A stretch of DNA of 10,906 nucleotides. It comes from Auxenochlorella pyrenoidosa (lineage: Eukaryota > Chlorophyta > Trebouxiophyceae > Chlorellales > Chlorellaceae). The translations under genes were made by a program, and so were the position numbers. The stretch is from assembly GCA_001430745.1 (NCBI GenBank), contig KQ482029.1, forward strand, positions 1 to 10,906, in the 5' to 3' direction. Below are positions 6,229 to 10,906 of this stretch, piece by piece; position 1 is the stretch's first letter; the number at the start of each line of letters is the position of its first letter. The notes below the pieces were generated by a model. The model ran no database searches. It had not been told where the DNA came from and saw only the letters and a list, made by a program, of their open reading frames with translations.

Positions 6229-8779
6229 ATGTCTAATGAGCCTCCAATTGCTGTAATGGACCTTCTGCCCCAGGTGGGTGACCCGAGGGCCGCTCGGTTG
6301 CTGGACAAGCGGCTCCGAACCGTCGACACGCGATTGCTCTGTCTCCTGTCGCTTGCAGAGCGCACCGGACTGGGCTGGGCTGCCGCCCGAGCTGCTGCGC
6401 TGCATACTTGCTGCCGTGCTGGCACCGCCGCCCACCGGCTTCGTGCCGCTGCTCCCAGCAGCAAGGCAGTGGCTGTCCCTTCGCCTCACGTGCCGCGCCT
6501 GGGCGGCTGCGCTGGAATGCGTGCCCCTGGCTGTCGACTCCTGCGTGCCGGTACCCTGGGTGCTGCCCTGGCTGTATGCCAATGCCAGCTGGCTGCGCCT
6601 GGTGCCGCCGCCACTGGCACTCAGCATGCCGGACAGCACGGCCCAGCAGGCGCTGGGCTGGGTGCAGGACCGCTGCGGCAGCCTCTGCCTGGAGGGGCCT
6701 GATTGGGCAGGGGACCTGGAGGCACCACAGGCACGGCATGGGGTGGAAGCGAGGGTGAAAGGGGGGCAGGCAGGCTGCCGGCCAAGCGCTCTGCATGCGT
6801 TGCTTCCGCTCATCCGCTGCCCCCTGCATGATGTGCGCTAATGGCCTGCACGTTGTGATTGCTACTGTCTGCTCGTCGGACTGTGCAGGTGGCAGCTCGA
6901 ATTGCCTATGAGGAATATGTGGCCAAGCTGTCAACAGGCTTGACGGAGCATAACCGCGAGCCATGCCGCGCCTTTCGTTTCCAGTCCGCCCTGTTTGTGC
7001 CGGCAGGCACGCCCTGGTTGTATGATGGCAGGCATCCTCCACAGCCAATGCTGCAGCTGCCAAGGCTGCAGAGGCTGCAGGTGAGGAGGCCAGCGGGGGC
7101 CTGGGGAGTGGCAGAACGAGGTCACATGCTGGAAGGGGCTGCGGTTTCTGTGGGCTGCTGTTGGGCGCGCGCAGGGCATGCAGCAAAATTGCGCTAACTA
7201 GCTTTATCAAGAGTGACGTGGGGGAAGATGATGAGTGCTGCCTCTCTTCACCATGTCAGCTGTTGCTCCCGTGCTGCCTCCATGCAGCTTCTGGACATAA
7301 CCTGCGGCTACGCCGGCGGCGGCTTCTTTGGGACTCACACCTTCGACGCAGCACCTCTGGCCCGCCTGCCCCGTCTGCACACCCTCATCCTCCGCGGGTT
7401 TGAGGAGCCGTGCCTGTGGGGCGGCCTGCCACGCACGCTGCGCGTGCTGCGCTGCTTTGGCGGGCAGCACAACAACGCCACGCACGATCCGGTGCGGTAC
7501 CCCCGGCACCACTGGGCGCTGCCGGCATACTGCAGGCCAGTGAGGGGGAGGGGGGGCGCCCAAGGGGTGCGGCATGCTGGGTGGTATGCCACAGCTGTTG
7601 TGCACTGGCTGCTGCTGCTGTTCAGCCGCTGCTCCATTGCTCTGCCTTGAGCTTCCATGCCTTCCCTCCCTGCCTGCCGTCTCCGTTTGCAGCCTTGATG
7701 AGGTGGAGCTTCTGGGGTACAATCAGAACCTTCGCGAGCCAGGCAGCCCCCCGGAGCCGCCCCTGTCGGCAGCCAATGTGGTGCAGGTGCCGCCAGACAG
7801 GGTAGTTGGCTTATGCCGAGTGCCCCTTCCTTGGCAACCTGAGGCGATGTGGCCCTGCGTGGCAGACCTCCCTGCTTGACAGGCCCTCCACAATCCTGGA
7901 ATGAGTGTTACAGGCTGCAACGGGACTCTGTAGACATGTATTTGCCGGAAGAGAACTGGCAGGGCTTTCCACACACACACACACCATACAACTCGCCCCG
8001 CCCATTGTAGCTCTTCCACTCCAAGCGGCGCTTCAAGGTGCTCCTCACCAACCTGTGCCGCGGCGCCGCCCAGGTGCCCCAACCAGCCGGCTGCGGGGCG
8101 CCCCCGGCTCCACACATGTGCTGCCAAGCCCGGGCCGCTCCATGCTCGCGCACCGCCAGGTTGCATCGAGGCACACATATATCTTTTGCTCTTACACAGC
8201 CTGCCGAGCTGCTGAGTGCCAGCCTGACACTGTTTGCTGTGCCCCCCTGGGCAGGTGCGCACCGACGCCGACGTGCTGCACCTGGGGCCGCCTGACCCGG
8301 AGCTGACCACCAAGCGCTGGCTGCCGCCCGACCACGGGCTGCGGGTGCATGTGGTGGTGAGTGGATGGTGTGGACGCCATGCCTCGTGCAGCAAAGCGGC
8401 TGGCCCAGGCCGCGAGGCTGCGGTCTGGTGTTGGTCAGGCCGGCTCTTGGGCCCATGCGCTCACTGCCCATTTCTGCCGAACCCTGCCTGCCGGTGCCGC
8501 CCCCCCGCCTCCCTGCCTGCCCTGCTGAAGGGCGAGGAGGAGCTTGAGGGAGTGCTTGCCGCGCTGGACACGGCAACGGGCCCCGCCCCGCGGCTGTGGC
8601 GGCTGCAGCTGTCTGCCAGCGCCTGGTTTGCGCTGCCCTCGGGCGCACTGGTGCCGGTGGTGGCGCTGGAGGGCTCGCGGGGGCGGCAGCTGCTGCGGGA
8701 GCGCTGGCAGGCAGCGGCGTTGCGAAGGGAGGCGGACTCGGCAGGCACTCAGTGGCTGACATTGGAGTGGTGCACATGA
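6229..8779 (+). CDS. F-box protein with leucine-rich segments, eight exons
   Basis: Exons: 6229-6273, 6359-6754, 6889-7080, 7288-7535, 7693-7801, 8011-8073, 8255-8356 and 8531-8779, giving about 467 residues and TGA at 8777. Residues 20-67 fit an F-box: WAGLPPELLRCIL, then LSLRLTCRAWAAAL after a Pro-rich insert. F-box proteins are substrate receptors of SCF ubiquitin ligases and bind Skp1 through this region. Leu-rich stretches follow (LQLPRLQRLQLL, LARLPRLHTLILRGF, LRVLRCF, LDEVELLGY), suggesting degenerate leucine-rich repeats for target binding; the C-terminus is not recognised. The ATG at 6229 is chosen because the F-box frame has no upstream ATG and this one splices in phase. Uncertain points: exon 2 could also end at GC donors around 6720-6736. 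Exon 4 must use a GC donor (AG then GCCAGT) to keep frame, unless a GT donor at 7540 pairs with an AG inside exon 5. Exon 6 is short and less certain. The target is unknown. Confidence 0.72.
7970..7984. repeat. CA dinucleotide microsatellite
   Basis: Fifteen bases of uninterrupted CA repeat inside intron 5 of the F-box gene. Such tracts vary in length between strains and could serve as a marker; no function is implied. Confidence 0.9.
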
Positions 8780-8804
8780 GTGGCCCATGCCCCTACTCCA
8801 ACCG

Positions 8805-8809
8805 TGTAA
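8805..8809 (+). terminator. TGTAA polyadenylation signal of the F-box gene
   Basis: TGTAA begins 25 bases after the F-box stop codon. TGTAA is the typical polyadenylation signal of chlorophyte nuclear genes, so this supports both the gene end and the algal origin. The 3' UTR would be unusually short if cleavage follows directly. Confidence 0.5.
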
Positions 8810-9006
8810 AGCAGGGGTTAGGTGGAACTAGCACGCTACAGCAAGCAACTCAAATGGCTGCCAGCTCACAGCCGTGCCAGGTTGTTCCTCAATCTTCCTT
8901 AGCAACCTTGGCTATGCTTTGCTTTCACCCTCCAAGGCTTTCTTACGTGGCTTGAGAGGCCTGACAGTCAGGCTGGGACCGGGAGGCGAGCGGGCACCCA
9001 ACCCAG

Positions 9007-9025
9007 GCGCCAATCGAGCGCCAAA
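9007..9025 (+). promoter_or_regulatory. CCAAT box and E2F-like site upstream of PDH E1 alpha
   Basis: GCGCCAATC (9007-9015) contains a CCAAT box in the same GCGCCAATC context as the promoters of the two paralogs, here on the plus strand. GCGCCAAA (9018-9025) fits the E2F/DP consensus GCGCSAAA. They lie about 40-55 bases before the ATG, so they could fall in the proximal promoter or the 5' UTR. The matches are short and unproven. Confidence 0.35.
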
Positions 9026-9063
9026 CTTAGCCGTTGCCTGTCAACCCACACCCCTTGGAGGCC

Positions 9064-10906
9064 ATGCTGGCGGCCTTGGCCGGGCCAGCGGCCCGCTGTG
9101 CTGCGAGGCTGGCGGGTGGTGGCGCCCGCCTGTCCGCCGCCGCCGTTTCGCAGGCGCAACAGCGCCGTGCCCAGGTCACATCCACCCAGGGAGACACCGT
9201 CACTGTTGAGGTAAGCCTGTGGAAAATACACACACTTTGACACTGCACGTGCCCAAAGGCAGCTGGGTCCACCCCCCAACGTCACAGCAGTTTGGCTCAT
9301 ATCCACGTACCCCCTGCTCCATTGGCTGCCCCCCCAGGTGAACCCCTTCAAGACGCACCGCCTGCCCGACCCACCCAGCACCGCCGTCTCCGCCTCCAAG
9401 CAGGAGCTGCTGCAGTACTTCACGGGTGGGTGGTTGGGTGGGTGGGGTAGGGTGTGGTGGGGTTGGGGGGAGGGGGGGGCTCAGGGGCGGGCTGGTCGGG
9501 GCGCGCCAGGACCCGTGCCAGCCGGCCCCTCCCCGTGTGCAGCACAGCGCGCGTGCTTGTCTTGTTCATTTTGCCTGTCTGGCTTTTTCCAAACGAGGTC
9601 GGCTGCTGCCGTGGGTATGTCTCTGGAGTTTGAGGCAGTCACCGCGCCCTGCCGCCCCTGGCTGCAGACATGTACCTGCTGCGCCGCATGGAGATCACCT
9701 GCGACATGCTGTACAAGGCCAAGGCCATCCGCGGCTTCTGCCACCTGTGAGCAGAGGGCTGGCGGTCCTGGGTGGCGCTGCTGCGGACCATGACAGCACG
9801 GAATGCGCTCGGTGGCCGGCAGACCTCCCGGCATAGGCCGACTGGAGGGCAGGGGCCAGGCTCCCCCCGGGGCTGCGTCAGCCGTCGGCTGCCAAGGTGG
9901 AGGAAGGGAGACCGTGCAGCCTGCAGCCCCCATGCACGTGCGTGCAAACTGGCTGGGGTCCCGCCGCCTGCCACTGACTGGCCAACGATCTCCGCATTCG
10001 CTGTGCTCCTTCCCTCCCCTGCCTGCCCGCCTGCCGTAGGTATGATGGGCAGGAGGCGGTGGTGGTGGGCATGGAGGCGGCGCTGGAAAAAACAGACTCG
10101 GTCATTACCTCCTGTGGGGGGGGGGGGGCGTCTCGCTGCATGGCTTTGCTTGCTCTGGCGATGGCATACAGCCAAGAATGCCTTGGAAGCTGGCACCTCG
10201 GGCGTTGACAGCGCTGAGAAGTGACCCTCGCCGCGGCCTGTGGCCCCTTCCTGCGCGCCGCGCAGACCGCGACCACGCCACGCATGTCATGCGCAGCGGC
10301 ACCGTGCTCGATGTGTTTGCAGAGCTGATGGGCCGCGTGGATGGCGCCTCCAAGGTGACCCTAGGCTGGCTGTGCCAGCTGCTGAGTAGGGCTGGGAGTT
10401 GGGGCAGCGCTCCGCGCCGTCGCCAGCTGGCGGGAGGCGCTGCATGCACAGCGAGGCCCTGCTGCCAGAGGGACCCTCCTCGACTTCCCTGCGCCACCCT
10501 GCCTGCCCCTGCAGGGCAAGGGCGGGTCGATGCACCTGTACCGCCGCCAGTCCAACTTCTTTGGCGGGCAGGGCATCGTGGGCGCGCAGGCAAGCCCGGC
10601 CACACGAGCAGGCTGCGGGCTCGCAGCGCTCACTCTGGAGGTGCCGACAGGGGAATCTTCGCATGGCACCCAGCCCCCTACCCAGTCAGCGCAAGCACCG
10701 CATGCAGGAGCAGTTGCGCTGCCAAAGCCAGCAGAGCGCCACCCTCTGGCACCCCGCTGCAGTGCCCCCTGGGCGCGGGCCTGGCGCTGGCGCACCAGTA
10801 CAGGGGGGACGGCGGCGTGGCGGTGACAATGTATGGAGACGGCGCCGCCAACCAGGCACGCTGGCGGAGAGCAGCGGCACGCTGGCAGAGGGGGATGCCT
10901 GAGACC
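9064..10906 (+). CDS. PDHA: Pyruvate dehydrogenase E1 component subunit alpha, mitochondrial, N-terminal part (runs off right edge)
   Basis: Thiamine diphosphate-dependent subunit of the mitochondrial pyruvate dehydrogenase complex, which decarboxylates pyruvate and passes the acetyl group to E2; it forms a heterotetramer with E1 beta. Exons: 9064-9210, 9338-9425, 9668-9746, 10040-10113, 10266-10354, 10515-10589 and 10763-10855, in phase for 215 of roughly 390 residues. Residues 1-40 ([20 protein letters not shown] and following) are Ala/Arg-rich without acids, a typical mitochondrial presequence. Family signatures in order: [31 protein letters not shown] (Tyr split by an intron), [30 protein letters not shown] and the cofactor motif GDGAANQ. 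RGFCHL and GIVGAQ place it with the mitochondrial rather than the plastid subunit. Introns after exons 6 and 7 begin with GC (CAG then GCAAGC; CAG then GCACGC). The usual Val/Ile after GAQ is Cys here. ATG 9064 is the first in-frame ATG. The C-terminal half, with the regulatory phosphorylation loops, lies outside the window. Confidence 0.96.
9424..9479 (+). other. G-quadruplex-prone G tract at the start of PDH intron 2
   Basis: Just after the exon 2 donor, the sense strand carries many runs of three or more G separated by one to four T, A or G bases (GGGTGGGTGGTTGGGTGGG and on). This satisfies the usual intramolecular G-quadruplex pattern several times over, in both DNA and nascent RNA. Confidence 0.75.
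10116..10128 (+). repeat. 13-base G homopolymer next to a splice donor
   Basis: A run of 13 G starts two bases into PDH intron 4, so the donor reads GTGGGG. It can hinder sequencing and may weaken pairing with U1. The exon boundary is still fixed by the split Tyr codon of the SYRDH motif. Confidence 0.85.

Noticed and set aside
7540..7541. GT donor (CCA then GTGAGG) for F-box exon 4
   Set aside because: It needs an acceptor inside exon 5 without its own pyrimidine tract; with the first AG after the tract (7692) it shifts the frame. The GC donor at 7536 keeps the frame. It remains a possible alternative.
9034..9063. Upstream TTG start for PDH E1 alpha
   Set aside because: A non-ATG start is not expected here; the first in-frame ATG at 9064 begins a good mitochondrial presequence.
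9064..10855. Plastid rather than mitochondrial E1 alpha
   Set aside because: RGFCHLYDGQEAV, ELMGR and GGQGIVGAQ follow the mitochondrial pattern; the plastid subunit has a different sequence at these positions.

Overview
The window looks like nuclear DNA from a GC-rich, intron-dense green alga (chlorophyte, possibly a Chlorella-like trebouxiophyte; this is inference). Supporting signs are short exons with spliced reading frames, GTGAGT/GTGCGT donors with occasional GC donors, strong G/C preference at third codon positions in exons, and a TGTAA chlorophyte-type polyadenylation signal 25 bases after one stop codon. I see no operons, Shine-Dalgarno sites, tRNAs, rRNAs, transposons or CRISPR arrays. 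All gene models were assembled by eye from reading frames, splice sites, phase agreement and comparison of paralogs.

Layout from left to right. (1) Positions 1-1320, minus strand: the 5' part of a spliced gene resembling aspartyl/asparaginyl beta-hydroxylases; its catalytic histidines would lie beyond the left edge. An open frame extends it upstream to 1695, but that stretch does not have exon-like codon use. (2) Positions 1804-3072 and 3884-5336, minus strand: two tandem paralogous five-exon genes of a family I do not recognise. Each encodes a short N-terminal membrane anchor, a Gly/Ser-rich linker, a cysteine-containing segment, a beta-rich domain and a Cys-Thr-Cys tail. Exons 2-5 have identical lengths in the two copies (61, 119, 121, 59 nt) and identical intron phases. 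A promoter module (CCAAT box, GC-rich block, TTAAAAG) is conserved with identical spacing. The upstream copy carries a one-base frameshift in its linker. (3) Positions 6229-8779, plus strand: an eight-exon F-box protein gene with leucine-rich segments, head-to-head with the second paralog. (4) Positions 9064 to the right edge, plus strand: the first seven exons of mitochondrial pyruvate dehydrogenase E1 alpha, the one gene identified with near certainty.

The genes do not form an obvious pathway; this is an ordinary eukaryotic neighbourhood. The most interesting item is the tandem family of anchored beta-rich proteins with its shared promoter. Next are the frameshift in one copy, the GC-AG introns, and a G-quadruplex-prone tract just inside a PDH intron.
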